Assembly (NCBI GenBank): GCA_916048095.2
Contig: OU696594.1
Span: forward strand, 2,259,281 to 2,323,280
Origin: Sacculina carcini
Taxonomy: Eukaryota; Arthropoda; Thecostraca; Sacculinidae
Reading direction: 5' to 3'
DNA: 64,000 nucleotides
Positions 1 through 9,587 of this stretch are shown here, piece by piece; position 1 is the first letter of the stretch; every line of letters starts with the position of its first letter. The notes beneath the pieces are model-generated. The model ran no database searches. It had not been told where the DNA came from and saw nothing but the letters and a program-made list of their open reading frames with translations. Made by a program: the position numbers and the translations under genes.

Positions 1-710
1 CCGTCAACGAGGCGCACATTGCCTTCAAAGATCGATTCGAGTCGGAATCGCCAAATGACGACAAACCATTCGCCGTGGTGAAAGGTACGAGAGCCATCGA
101 CCTCCGAGCAGTAACGGTTTCAGAGGTGCGAGTGTGTGTTGATGGGGCCAACAAACACTCAGCAGCAGGACCTGACGGAATACGCATGAGAGATGTGCAC
201 ACGATGGGATGCACTGCCCTGTGCATCATCTTTAATATCGTAATGTCAAAACGCAGAATACCGTCACAGTGGAGCGTCCATCGCACAACGCTGATCCCAA
301 AAGTGACTTGTCCTAGCGGAGTAGGTGACTTTCGCCCGATCACCATCGGACCGCTATTGCAGCGACTCTACGCTCGCATACTCACCATGCGTTTGCAGAA
401 GGGTGTCAAGCTCGACTGTAGACAAAAGGCATGTATGCCGTTAGACGGCTGCAGCGAAAACCTGTTTGTCATTGGCGAGGCCTTGCGCGCAAGCTATGCC
501 CTTAAAACCGAAATCAACCTGATCTTCCTGGATCTGCCCAAAGCATTGACGTCTCGCTGCCGTAGAATCGAATCTGTACAGAGGCGAATTTGCTTCATAG
601 GCGTATCATTGTATTGTGTGCTTCTCTGTGCTTTCACTGTGCGTCATTGTTTGTGTTGTGTTGTTATGTGTTTATACCCGCGTGTTAGTTCATATGCGTG
701 TATTCGCTTA
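1..710 (+). mobile_element. R2-clade LINE fragment, N-terminal half of reverse transcriptase (copy a)
   Basis: The open frame 75-~700 carries the start of an R2-type reverse transcriptase: a GPDG motif (about residue 33), a TLIPK motif, the FRPIT block and a DGCSEN segment, ending at LIFLDLPKA just before the catalytic palm. R2-type LINEs make one protein with N-terminal zinc fingers, RT and a restriction-like endonuclease, and usually insert in rDNA. This copy lacks the YADD palm and the endonuclease. It is nearly identical (two differences seen) to 11929-12638. At 710/711 it is cut abruptly and joined to minus-strand gypsy gag sequence. The last ~150 bp translate but look like low-complexity non-coding sequence. 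Confidence 0.8.
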
Positions 711-1050
711 CGAGCATGCGCCGGTAGAGCCGGCGCGCGCTCCCATCCAGCATATGGTCGACCATTTCGCAATGGTCGACCTGCTGGACACGGCATAGCC
801 GCTCAAAGTCGGCCAGTCACTCAGTGACGTCAAGGGTGACGTCACCACCGAAACGCGGTAGAGCCCGCCCTATCCTGTCAAGGATCGGCCCTCGGGCCTG
901 CATTAAGATGTTGGCCAACTGGCCAACATCTACCACGGGTCCTGCGGCCCGCTGCTCGGGTCTCTGACCCTCCTGACCGAAGTCATCGGATTCGCTACCG
1001 GAACCCCCTTCGACAAACTCACGTTTGCCCCCGCCAACGGCCTCAGCCAT
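711..1050 (-). pseudogene. gag: gypsy gag 5' fragment
   Basis: Reading leftward from an ATG at 1050, this is the first ~113 codons of the same gag found complete at 2520-3578 and 18284-19330 (MAEAVGGGK start). It stops at the junction with the R2-like fragment at 710/711. It lies downstream of a partial LTR (1066-1323), so it is the 5' end of a second gypsy copy in the same orientation, truncated by rearrangement. No zinc knuckle or pol remains attached. Confidence 0.8.
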
Positions 1051-1065
1051 AAAGCCGAAATAGCT

Positions 1066-1323
1066 TGTAAAACAAGCGGAGAAAACAACGGGGCAAAGCC
1101 CTCTCACCTTCGAGCAGGTAAACCGCGCACCACGACGAGAATTCGTCCACTCGAGCAGAAATATCTCTACGACACACGGCAACGATGCGTATAACGCGCA
1201 GGCCACCCACCGAATGACGCTCGACCGCTCGCAAAGCCAGCTTCACACACGCCAGCTGATACACGCCTCCGGCACTAGGCTCAAGTCGCGGCCAATCAGC
1301 GCGCAGTAACGTGCGACGTCATA
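1066..1323 (-). repeat. partial LTR of the gypsy element
   Basis: This matches the 325-bp LTR at 3594-3918 and 19346-19670, from its TGTAAAACAAGCGG end (as read on the plus strand) to GTGCGACGTCATA, where it breaks off. A 14-bp filler (1324-1337) then joins it to the RT region of pol, with ACGTC microhomology at the break. About 67 bp of the LTR are missing. Confidence 0.85.
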
Positions 1324-1337
1324 AACGTCAAACAATA

Positions 1338-2637
1338 ACGTCCTCACGATGATATCGTCGACATAATGATATGTCGCCTTTCGCACCTTCTCGTCCAATG
1401 ACAGGACCTTTCGCAGAATCAGCGTCATTATTCTTGGTGCACATGACAGGCCGAAGCCCAGCCGCGTCAACGCATAATGCACACCATTATACCTCACGAC
1501 CTGATACTTCCACAGATCTCGGCTCACGTGAATCTGCAGGTACGCCGACTTGAGATCAACTACCTTGATCTCCCCCTGCCATTGCCTCCACTCTCTGATC
1601 TTGTCAGCACACACTGACACACCGTCATCTCCTGTGTGACGCTCGACAAAGCCGTTCAGCTCACGGTAATCCATAACAGGACGAACTTTGTCTTTCGTCG
1701 GCTGTACGACGGCCAACAGCGGGATGATCCCCTTTACTGGGCCGTGCCATGTGATTAACCCGCCTTTCTCGATCCAGCTCCGGATCTCGGCATTGTACCT
1801 CTCGCTCACTCCGGTAGCTCTTGTACATCTGTACTCCGCCACGCTGTTCTGTAGCTGGTCCGGCTCTTTGTCAGACCACCGCCAGCTCACCGTCCATCGG
1901 CCCTCAGCGAATGACGCTACGAATTCCTTGTCGACAACTTCCAGCGGCTGCGGACTATCCGTGGAACCTGCCAACATAAACCTCACACACTTCGTCGATT
2001 TATTAGACACACTCTTACGCGCCGGTGCACGACAGCACCCCTCGGGGTAAGGTTTCCCCCACTCAACGGTGTATTTAGAGTCAACACCCCTTTTCACTGT
2101 CACGCCTCCCATATGGTCGATAACATCGTTGCCCAGGAGGCACTCCACCCCAAGGTTTTCTAATCCCTTGACTACGAGCCCGGGAACTCTAAAACAGTGT
2201 CCCTGCAGCCCTATTACTACGTCACAGGACTTCGTCTCATGAGAAGTCCTACCATCCGCTGTAATCAACGGTCGTCCCCGACGGGGAAGTGAACCCGCCA
2301 CCACCCGTGCACTAGCAATTGTGCACTCACTTCCTGTGTCAACCAGACACCGGGAGCAACGACCGTTGAGAACAGCTTCAACGACCGGCATACGACGCGA
2401 AGTCAATACACCGGCCGTCCCTCGAATCGCCCGGCGGGCCCGACGCACCAAATGTGCTCCGCTGATGAGTCCACGCGCAGAGCAGGGACTCACCGTCGCC
2501 CCTTTACAGGGGCCGCCGCTTAATTGCGGTCGACTTCCATGTCGGAGGACGCTGCGCCCCGTGCTGCGCCCTCCGCAAGAAAATGCGAGCTCGTCCGAGC
2601 TCGCGAGCGGCTTGACGTCGACGTCGACTCCTCGCAA
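1338..2637 (-). pseudogene. pol: gypsy pol fragment: protease and first part of reverse transcriptase
   Basis: The minus-strand frame starts near 2637, overlaps the end of gag (2520), and carries an aspartic protease with VDTGSECT and the first RT blocks (VMDYRELNG, VVDLKSAYLQIHV, YVDD near 1358-1370). It is almost identical to the corresponding part of the full pol at 14940-18389. Just after the YVDD motif the sequence jumps to LTR sequence, so the rest of RT, RNase H and integrase are absent. The element is non-autonomous as it stands. Confidence 0.85.
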
Positions 2638-3578
2638 TCACGAGCGAAATGCCCGTGCTTGCCACACCGGTAGCATTGCGCTCCCGGGCACTCGCGGACC
2701 AGATGGTCGCCGCCACATCGGTAGCAGCGGAGCGTCCGGCGCGCAGAAGAGCGCGCAGAAGAGCGCTCCGGACGGCCCGCCCACCGAGACACAGAGCCGT
2801 CTCGCTCGTCCGACGCTTGAGGAACAGGAGAGCGGTCCCTCGAGCTGCTCGCTACTTGGGCGTAGCTGACTCGCTGCCTAGATGCAGCCACCACCCCAGA
2901 TGGGCGGTTTCTAGCTGCAGCAGCCCTACGCGCACCAATTCTGGCGCGCACCGCCGACAGCACGCTGTCGAACTCGGAGGTATACGCCCCCTCTCTCGCC
3001 ATAGCCCACTCATAGATTGAGTCGGGTAGGCCCTCATAAAACTTGACGCGGAACGCCAAGCTCTCGGGTGTTAACCCTACACGGCGACCAAGACGCTCTA
3101 GGTCGTCCACAAAGGCGTCCACTGACTCGCCAGATCGAAGCTGACGAGTCGAGAAACGCCTCCACGCCTCTTGGCGAGGCACGCCAAACTCGGCGACCAG
3201 CGTGGCTTTCACCACGGCCCACTGTGAGGCGTCGCCCACGAGCATGCGCCGGTAGAGCCGGCGCGCGCTCCCATCCGGCATATGGTCGACCATTTTGCAA
3301 GGGTCGACCTGCTGGACACGGCATAGCCGCTCAAAGTCGGCCAGCCACTCAGTGACGTCAAGGGTGACGTCACCACCGAAACGCGGTAGAGCCCGCCCTA
3401 TCCTGTCAAGGATCGGCCCTCGGGCTTGCATTAAGATGTTGGCCAACTGGCCAACATCTACCACGGGTCCTGCGGCCCGCTGCTCGGGTCTCTGACCCTC
3501 CTGACCGAAGTCATCGGATTCGCTACCGGAACCCCCTTCGACAAACTCACGTTTGCCCCCGCCAACGGCCTCAGCCAT
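2520..3578 (-). CDS. gag: gypsy-like Gag polyprotein
   Basis: Gag forms the capsid/nucleocapsid particle of the LTR retrotransposon. From the ATG at 3578 the frame gives about 352 residues and ends in two adjacent zinc knuckles, CYRCGGDHLVREC (C-x2-C-x3-H-x4-C) and CYRCGKHGHFARDC (canonical C-x2-C-x4-H-x4-C), after an Arg/Ser-rich stretch. The frame is open upstream into the LTR (to 3776), so the ATG choice rests on MAEAVGG being the first Met after the LTR. Pol begins in an overlapping frame. The copy differs from 18284-19330 by a few substitutions and small indels near the C terminus. It looks intact, but its pol is truncated. Confidence 0.85.
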   Translation of the reverse strand: MAEAVGGGKREFVEGGSGSESDDFGQEGQRPEQRAAGPVVDVGQLANILMQARGPILDRIGRALPRFGGDVTLDVTEWLADFERLCRVQQVDPCKMVDHMPDGSARRLYRRMLVGDASQWAVVKATLVAEFGVPRQEAWRRFSTRQLRSGESVDAFVDDLERLGRRVGLTPESLAFRVKFYEGLPDSIYEWAMAREGAYTSEFDSVLSAVRARIGARRAAAARNRPSGVVAASRQRVSYAQVASSSRDRSPVPQASDERDGSVSRWAGRPERSSARSSARRTLRCYRCGGDHLVRECPGAQCYRCGKHGHFARDCEESTSTSSRSRARTSSHFLAEGAARGAASSDMEVDRN

Positions 3579-3593
3579 AAAGCCGAAATAGCT

Positions 3594-3918
3594 TGTAAAA
3601 CAAGCGGAGAAAACAACGGGGCAAAGCCCTCTCACCTTCGCGCAGGTAAACCGCGCACCACGACGAGAATTTGTCCACTCGAGCAGAAATATCTCTAACA
3701 CACGGCAACGATGCTTATAACGCGCAGGCCACCCACCGAATGACGCTCGACCGCTCGCAAAGCCAGCTTCACACACGCCAGCTGATACACGCCTCCGGCA
3801 CTAGGCTCAAGTCGCGGCCAATCAGCGCGCAGTAACGTGCGACGTCATACCTCGCACCACTCGGCTCAAGTGAACCGCTATGACGTCACACCGCACGCCA
3901 CTCGACAACAACGCCACA
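3594..3918 (-). repeat. 5' LTR of the rearranged gypsy copy
   Basis: A 325-bp LTR with TG...CA ends (in element orientation TGTGGCG...TTTTACA), nearly identical to 14558-14882 and 19346-19670. It lies 15 bp from the gag ATG. The sequence after it (3919-4002) is the same LINE flank that follows the complete element at 19671, so the two copies share an insertion site and were duplicated after insertion. Confidence 0.9.
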
Positions 3919-4002
3919 ATTATTAAGGCCCATCTATGTAGTTTAGATATAACTATTAAGTCATTTGAGTATATGTGCTGTAAGGTTTAGGTAAGAATAC
4001 TC
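3919..4002 (+). repeat. LINE endonuclease flank, duplicated with 19671-19754
   Basis: 84 bp begin with ATTATTAAGGCCCATCT and match 19671-19754 with one difference seen. In the second location this sequence continues a LINE endonuclease frame interrupted by the gypsy insertion. After 4002 the two loci diverge. Confidence 0.85.
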
Positions 4003-4039
4003 TTCCTGTATGTATTGTCAACATTTACCGTCTTAATTA

Positions 4040-4988
4040 TGTTTCTTCCTCAATTTTCTTCTAATTATTTGATTATTTGCTCGTTGCTATTGATCGTTTG
4101 CTAATCAAACGTGACTCAAAAAACAGGCGGCGTGGCATGGCAGTGTACGTACGCAAAGGCTTTTCAGCAACGAGAATTACAGCTCACGACTGCACTTGTC
4201 ATGAATTTATGCTGCTGCGTGTCAACACCGCCTTGATGAATTTTTACATCTTTGGAGCCTACCGAAATCCAGACAGTAACGACTCTATCTACGAATGTCT
4301 CTTGTCAGCCATGTCAACAATTCAGGAGAAGGACACCAAGTCAGCATTTGTATTTGTGGGAGACATGAACGCCCATCACCGTGAGTGGCTCTTGTCGACA
4401 TCTTCTACAGACGCTCATGGTAGAGCAGCATATGATTTCTGCAACATTTCTGGCTGCTCCCAAATGGTGTCCGGTCCCACACATCAAGCGGGAAACTGTT
4501 TGGACTTGGTTATGACAGACGTCTCAGATATCGTGAGTGTAAACGTGGAAGCTCCAATAGGAAGTTCAGATCACTCGTCGCTGTCCGTGAAGTTGACATT
4601 GAGACAGAAGGTTTCTCCTTACACGATTTCAAGGCTCGTGCACATGAAGAACAATGTTGACTGGGTGAAGGTGAATGATGAATTGAAAGCAATTAAAGTT
4701 TCAAATCTGCAGCAGAAGGAATGCCCCATCGATGCATTGAACAAATACATTACCGATGTCATCTCAAGGAGAGTGCCTACTAAAAACTACGTTTTCGCTC
4801 TGATGACAAAGCCTGGTTCACCAACGAATGTCGCAGCGCACGTGAATCCAAGCAGGAGGCTTACCACAAGTGGCTCCAATCACGCTCAGCCGATTCATGG
4901 AATGTCTACACTGAGGTCAGACGGCATGCTGAGCATGTGTATTCAGAAGCGGAAACACGTCACTCAAAGAAACTTGCTGAAAAGCTAA
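4040..4988 (+). pseudogene. jockey/CR1-like LINE, APE-type endonuclease
   Basis: The frame from 4077 carries the core of an apurinic-type LINE endonuclease: FVGDMNAHH (about 4360-4386), a SGPTHQAGNCLDLVMTD block (about 4470-4520) and the SSDHSSL terminal motif (about 4564-4584). These enzymes nick target DNA for target-primed reverse transcription. The N-terminal endonuclease blocks are missing, so the element is 5'-truncated or rearranged. The frame closes at 4988 and RT resumes in another frame at 5137, so there is at least one frameshift in the linker, where a short palindromic CATGACCTGACCTGTCATG-type stretch (5043-5075) lies. Confidence 0.8.
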
Positions 4989-5136
4989 CATCTGCCAATG
5001 ACGCCCACAAATGGTGGTCAACGTTGAAATCGTCAGTGTTTGGACATGACCTGACCTGTCATGACATGACCTGTCTGTCCCTCCTTTATTTTCAGCGAAC
5101 GGTGAGCTCAAAATCAACCCAACAGAGAAGGCAGAG

Positions 5137-6741
5137 TTGCTTATGGATTACTTCAATACCAAGCAATGTCAAGGGTCCATTCCGTCTGACGATTCATCTG
5201 TCCTCGCCCCGAAAATCAAAGGCATTGCCTACCGATCAAAAGAAGTGGCGAATCTCATGAAAGACCTTGATGCCCACGGAGGAACAGACCCTCTGAATAT
5301 GTTTCCGCTATTTTTCAAGAACACGGCAGATACTCTAGCTCCGAAGCTCAGTGCTCTTTTCAGGCGCTTGATGAAGACTGGTTCGTTTCCATCATGTTGG
5401 CGGGTTGCGAATATCACGCCCATACCAAAAGGAACCAATTCAGCTGATGTTGCAAACTACCGGCCAATATCAATTACGCCGATTCTGTCCAAAATATTCG
5501 AGCACTTGATATCTTCCAGACTGTACAAGTACCTGGAGAGCAACAATCTGCTGTCGGAAAACCAATTTGCATACCGCAAAAAACTCAGCACGACTGACGC
5601 TCTGCTTACTATCACGCATGAGCTCCAGCAAGTGCTAGACAAAGGCAGTGAAGCCTGGATTGTGCAGTTGGATTTCTCGGCAGCATTTGACCGTGTGAGC
5701 CACCAGGGCTTGTTGCAAAAACTGAGAAAGATTGGAGTCGGCGGCCGTTTGCTAAGTGTTTTGCATCAATTTCTATCCAATCGCGTACAACGTGTTGCCA
5801 TCGATGGAGCATACAGTGGCTGGCAGAGCATTGCGTCCGGTGTCCCGCAGGGAAGTGTGTTGGGTCCTATTTTGTTCAACATTTACACCGCTGACCTGTA
5901 CACAACCACACGCAACCCTGTATATGGATATGCTGATGATATCACCTTGATGGCTGTAATTTAATCTCCTTCGGACAGACCACAGGTGCGTCAAACGGTC
6001 AACGACGATCTCAGCAGCGTCCTGAAGTGGTGTGAGAGGTGGAATATGATGCTGAACACTTCGAAATCTAAATGCTTGTTGGTTTCTAGGTCACGTACCG
6101 TTCAGCCTTCACTAGGAGCTATCCTCATAAATGACGCCCAACTCAACGTGTGTGATGAGCTCAAAATATTGGGAGTACATGTAGACTCAAAGCTCACGTT
6201 TGAGAGTCACATTCGGAAGCTAGTTTGTTCGGCATCGCGGAAACTGGGAATTATAAGAAAGGCATATCGGATGTTCGGTAGCAGCACAATCTCAAAAAGT
6301 TGTTTTCGCTGTTTCATTTTGCCAATTCTGGAGTACTGCGCCCCCGTGTGGTCTTCTGCTGCGGATTCTCACCTCAATCTCATCAACAGAGTTGTTAGAA
6401 CTTGCAAGTTCCTCTGTGGTGACTTGTTTCTTGGTGATCTTTGCCATCGTCGAAAGGTCAGCAGCGTGTGCATGCTGTACAAGATCAAGCACAACGACCA
6501 TCATCCCATGAGCAAGTCAATTCCTGATGATTTCGTGGCAGCAAGAAGCACACGGTTTACATCCAAACAGCATTCCCAGTGCATGGCTCCAATTCGTTGT
6601 CGTACAAAACAATTCCAACGTTGCTTTCTTCCGGCCACTGTGTCTTCTTGGAACACGTTGAAGGAGGAGGCTTTCTCGCAGAACAATTTGAACAAATTCA
6701 AGGCCAAAGTAAATGAAATGCTACTGAAAGAGCGGAATTGA
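5137..6741 (+). pseudogene. jockey/CR1-like LINE reverse transcriptase, one in-frame stop
   Basis: Motifs in order: ITPIPKG, NYRPIS, VQLDFSAAFDRVSH (about 5663-5704), SGVPQGSVLGPILFNIY and YGYADDITLM (about 5926-5955), then thumb and C-terminal regions ending at FKAKVNEMLLKERN. A single TAA at 5962-5964 breaks the frame right after the YADD palm. The same frame reopens at 5986 and runs to a stop at 6739-6741. The polymerase is therefore nearly complete but inactivated by one nonsense codon. The clade call (jockey/CR1 group) rests on motif style only. Confidence 0.85.
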
Positions 6742-6744
6742 CTG

Positions 6745-7330
6745 TTGAGTCTTATTAATTGTATATTTATTCATATTTATTGTTATTTAGCCATGCTTAT
6801 TGTTATTTATTTTCTATTTATTTATATTTATTCCTATTTTACTCTCTATTTATTACTATTTATTATTGGTTGTTGTTATTTATTAAATTATACTTTTACT
6901 CAGTGTTGGCTGTTGTTGTTTATTGAATCATATTTATTGTTGTTGCTGTTTATTGAGTCATATTTATTGTTGTTGTTGTTTATTGAATCATATTTATTGC
7001 TGTTGCTGTTTATTGAATCATATTTATTGTTGTTGTTGTTTCTTGAATCATATTTATTGTTGTTGCTGTTTATTGAATCATATTTATTGTTGTTGTTTAT
7101 TGAATCATATTTATTGGTGTTATTGTTTATTGAATCATATTTATTTGTGTTGTTGTTACTTATTGAATCATATTTATATTTATTGTTGGATGTTTCTTTT
7201 TTGAATCATATGTATTGTTCTTGATTGTTATTTATTACTTATTTATTAATATTTATTCTTATTTATTGATGGTTGTTTTTTAATGAATCACATATTTATT
7301 GTTGATTGTTATTATTTATTGAGGAACGTG
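6745..7330 (+). repeat. AT-rich 30-bp minisatellite at the LINE 3' end
   Basis: Directly after the LINE stop codon come TATTTATT-rich repeats. From about 6930 to 7170 they resolve into a 30-bp unit (TTGTTGTTG-TTTATTGAATC-ATATTTATTG) repeated about seven times with small changes and 3-bp-multiple length variants. The unit reads open as IESYLLLLLF, but I regard this as incidental. It may be the expanded 3' tail of the LINE. Confidence 0.8.
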
Positions 7331-7439
7331 GGCGGAGTGACATTATGGATTGTTATCGGATGATGGTTTATTATTGATTGTTATTTATTTATTATTTTCT
7401 TTCCAACTCTCTTTCTAGACTTTTTTCTCTTCGAACTCT

Positions 7440-7560
7440 CTTTCTCTCTGAATCTTTTGGGCGCTTCCGGTACATGGGGCCACCTTAGGGTGGTAATAGT
7501 GCTTGCACTCTTCCCATGCTACTGGATTTGCCCGTAATTAATAATAATAATAATAATAAT
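7440..7560 (+). mobile_element. LINE 3' end with (TAA)n tail
   Basis: A short segment (GGGGCCACCTTAGGGTGG...TTTGCCCGTAATTAAT) ends in about seven TAA/AAT units (7538-7560). A microsatellite-like tail after a non-coding 3' end is the usual signature of a jockey/L2-type LINE or SINE terminus. Confidence 0.55.
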
Positions 7561-7835
7561 TTTTCTTGATGAGTTTTCTTCTCTTATAGACACACTTCTC
7601 CCTATGTTCTCTTCTAGAATAGTGATTTGTGGTGATTTCAACCTTTGGGTTGATGCGCCCATTTCAAGTCTTGTTATTCTACAGTTTTACAATTAATTGA
7701 CTCGCCTGGTCTTTGTAATCATATCTGCTGCCCTACTCATATCCACGGTCACACACTTGATCCTGTGGGACTCGATTGGATACCAGTGTTGATCCACATG
7801 GTGTGGTGTCTTCGTGTGGTTTCAATGATTGAGGT
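7561..7835 (+). pseudogene. LINE endonuclease relic
   Basis: Translated in shifting frames this reads as an APE-type LINE endonuclease segment: IVICGDFN (about 7618-7641) and, after a frame change, CCPTHIHGHTLDPVG (about 7730-7772). Several frameshifts and stops interrupt it. It belongs to the L2/Rex1/CR1-like style also seen at 14250 and 19671. It is a dead fragment. Confidence 0.6.
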
Positions 7836-7930
7836 TGATCTGAGGGGCGCAAAGTAAGCGACTGGTCGTGACAAATCTAGTCACTTAACACTGGGCTCAC
7901 AACCCAGATTGTCCACTCAATAAGGGACAG

Positions 7931-8557
7931 AGCGCTAAGGGTGAGTTTTTATGCAATTCCGTGCACAATGTCAGCACAGTAGACAGGCAGTCAGTTTGAC
8001 TCAAAGGCCTAAAACTCGGAAACAACTGGCTCAGAAAACCGTCTCATGAGTGGCTCTGATTACGTGTACGGTGTGAAACTTCTCGGTGAGGACCTCCCGA
8101 TCCGTGTGAACCTCGACCCCGGTGAACCACACATCACATCTCGTGTGTATAGGCGGTGTGGCGCCAGCGAAGAATCGCAACTGCACGTACTCAACGCAGG
8201 TCACTCAACGGTTAAGGCACAGATAAAGCGCCACAAATGGGTGTGTCACCAGATGGGCGACACGCTGTCGCGGAACGGTGCACATGTTCATTACGGACCT
8301 GCCGTTGACATCTGCGTCAATGACTCAGATCCGGGACGCGCCGCTCAAGCCCAACAAGTGGCCGATCTGCGGCGATTGTCCGCGGACTTGCTCCTGGGTA
8401 CCGTCATGTGTTGGTCGGTCTTTCACCGGGGACGGCACGCGCTAGTCGACGTCTACACAGATCACACACACTGCACAAATACTGGCAATAACCGACTGAC
8501 GACTAGCCACCGTTCGACAACCAGGGCCGGATGCTCCGTCCTGAGACACAGGGCTGG
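7931..8557 (+). mobile_element. R2-clade LINE mosaic: 5' leader plus endonuclease piece (copy b)
   Basis: 7931-7985 (GCTAAGGGTGAG...CGTGCACAATGTCAGC) matches the leader at 10527-10580. The open frame 8046-8618 includes IKRHKWVCHQMGDTLSRNGA (about 8220-8280) followed by PAVDICVNDSD. This corresponds to the RH...PD region of the restriction-like endonuclease that ends R2 proteins. Leader and endonuclease are therefore joined without zinc finger or RT, so the copy carries a large internal deletion. The frame itself is unlikely to be a functional protein. Confidence 0.6.
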
Positions 8558-8794
8558 CCGCGAGTGGTGTGCAATGTATGCGAGCGTGTGGGTAGTGTAT
8601 GTACTGGAAACCGGTTAGCTGGATAGGCATGATAACGTAAGGGATAAGATGGGGCGCTAGGTGAAGGAGGCTGTCACGTAGCCGCCCACCCGCTGTGAAG
8701 ATTTCAAGATCACCCGCCTAATGGTGTATGATGGCCGAACTTAAACCGTATCCGCGGTGCGTTAGTGTGAGCCATTCACAAAGTCTGCTGTCTC
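8558..8794 (+). repeat. R2-like LINE 3' UTR (copy 1)
   Basis: GAGTGGTGTGCAATGTATGCGAGCG... through TAGCTGGATAGGCATG, CTGTCACGTAGCC, CCCGCTGTGAAG, ACCCGCCTAATG and ATGATGGCCGAACTTAAACC recurs at 34579-34794, 43040-43265, 43505-43690 and (diverged) 36800-36990. The shared blocks mark the 3' UTR of the family, the part R2-type proteins recognise for target-primed reverse transcription. Copies 1 and 34579 are nearly identical. Confidence 0.7.
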
Positions 8795-9587
8795 CGCTGA
8801 TGCACGAGGCATTTTGGGGTCCACTCTTCTCGCAGGAGAGTGTGGTTATGACCAATCACGGATCCCGAATCCGTCAAGATATAGCAAACTAAGTTGGTGA
8901 GAGCAGAGGTAGGCGGAGTGCTCGAAGCGCGTCCTCAAAAAGATGAACTTGACTGTACGCACCTCAGTACGGAGCTGACTGAGGCTGCCGCACGACACGC
9001 CAACCGCGTTCTTTCACGCGTCGGCAGCTGATGGCGGTCTGGGAGTATTGTCTTGTGTGCCTTGCCACCTCTGCTCCCTTGTGGCTACGCGACCGCCTGA
9101 CGGTACTGAGGCGTTCGTCCCACCCTTCGCCGCATCGTGGCATCGGGGTACTCTGTACAATGGTGTAGCGGGCCGCTCGTCTGGGCCTCTACAATGTCCA
9201 GACGAAGCAGAAGCTTCGAGAGAGTGGCGCAGCAGGCTGTACGGCTCGGTCGACGGACCGGTGCTAGCCTCGCACTACATGGGGACCATTGTGTTGGGCT
9301 GGGTGCGCAAGGGTCGCTTCCTCTGTGGAGAGGCCTATGTGCGCGCGGTCCACGTGCTGAGCAACCTGCTTCCCACTGGTAGCAGATTCAAGCGTGCTGG
9401 TCGGCCGGTTCATTCGGCCTGCGAGACCGGGTGCGGGCGGCTCGAGACGCTGGGGCACATAAGTCAGGTCTGTCCGAGGACGCATGGTCCGCGTCTCGGC
9501 CGGCATGAAAAAGCCGTCAATTTCCTAGCGGGGCGCTTGTCGATGATGATGGTCGGGCGGCAACGCTCGGTCGTCGTTATCCGTTGA
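8795..9587 (+). pseudogene. R2-clade LINE: pre-RT piece fused to C-terminal domain
   Basis: 8795-8911 encodes a region that normally precedes RT (AFWGPLFSQES). It is joined at about 8912 to the C-terminal part: LPHDTPTAFFHASAADGGLG, then (9048-9587) a long segment ending in the R2-type zinc knuckle CETGCGRLETLGHISQVC (C-x3-C-x7-H-x4-C) and THGPRLGRHEKAVNFLAGR. By comparison with 34795-36710, about 1.3 kb of RT is deleted, with GGTAG-type microhomology at the join. Coding similarity stops at about 9565, just before 18S sequence begins. Confidence 0.75.

Noticed and set aside
6910..7200. CRISPR array
   Set aside because: The 30-bp units are directly adjacent with no unique spacers, in a eukaryotic LINE context.
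6745..7224. Leu/Tyr-rich open frame (159 codons) over the minisatellite
   Set aside because: The repeat unit is 30 bp, a multiple of three, so an open frame is expected by chance. Composition is extreme and there is no start context or motif.
8046..8618. A stand-alone 190-residue protein gene
   Set aside because: It joins an R2-like leader, an endonuclease scrap and 3' UTR; the last third equals non-coding 3' UTR of other copies.
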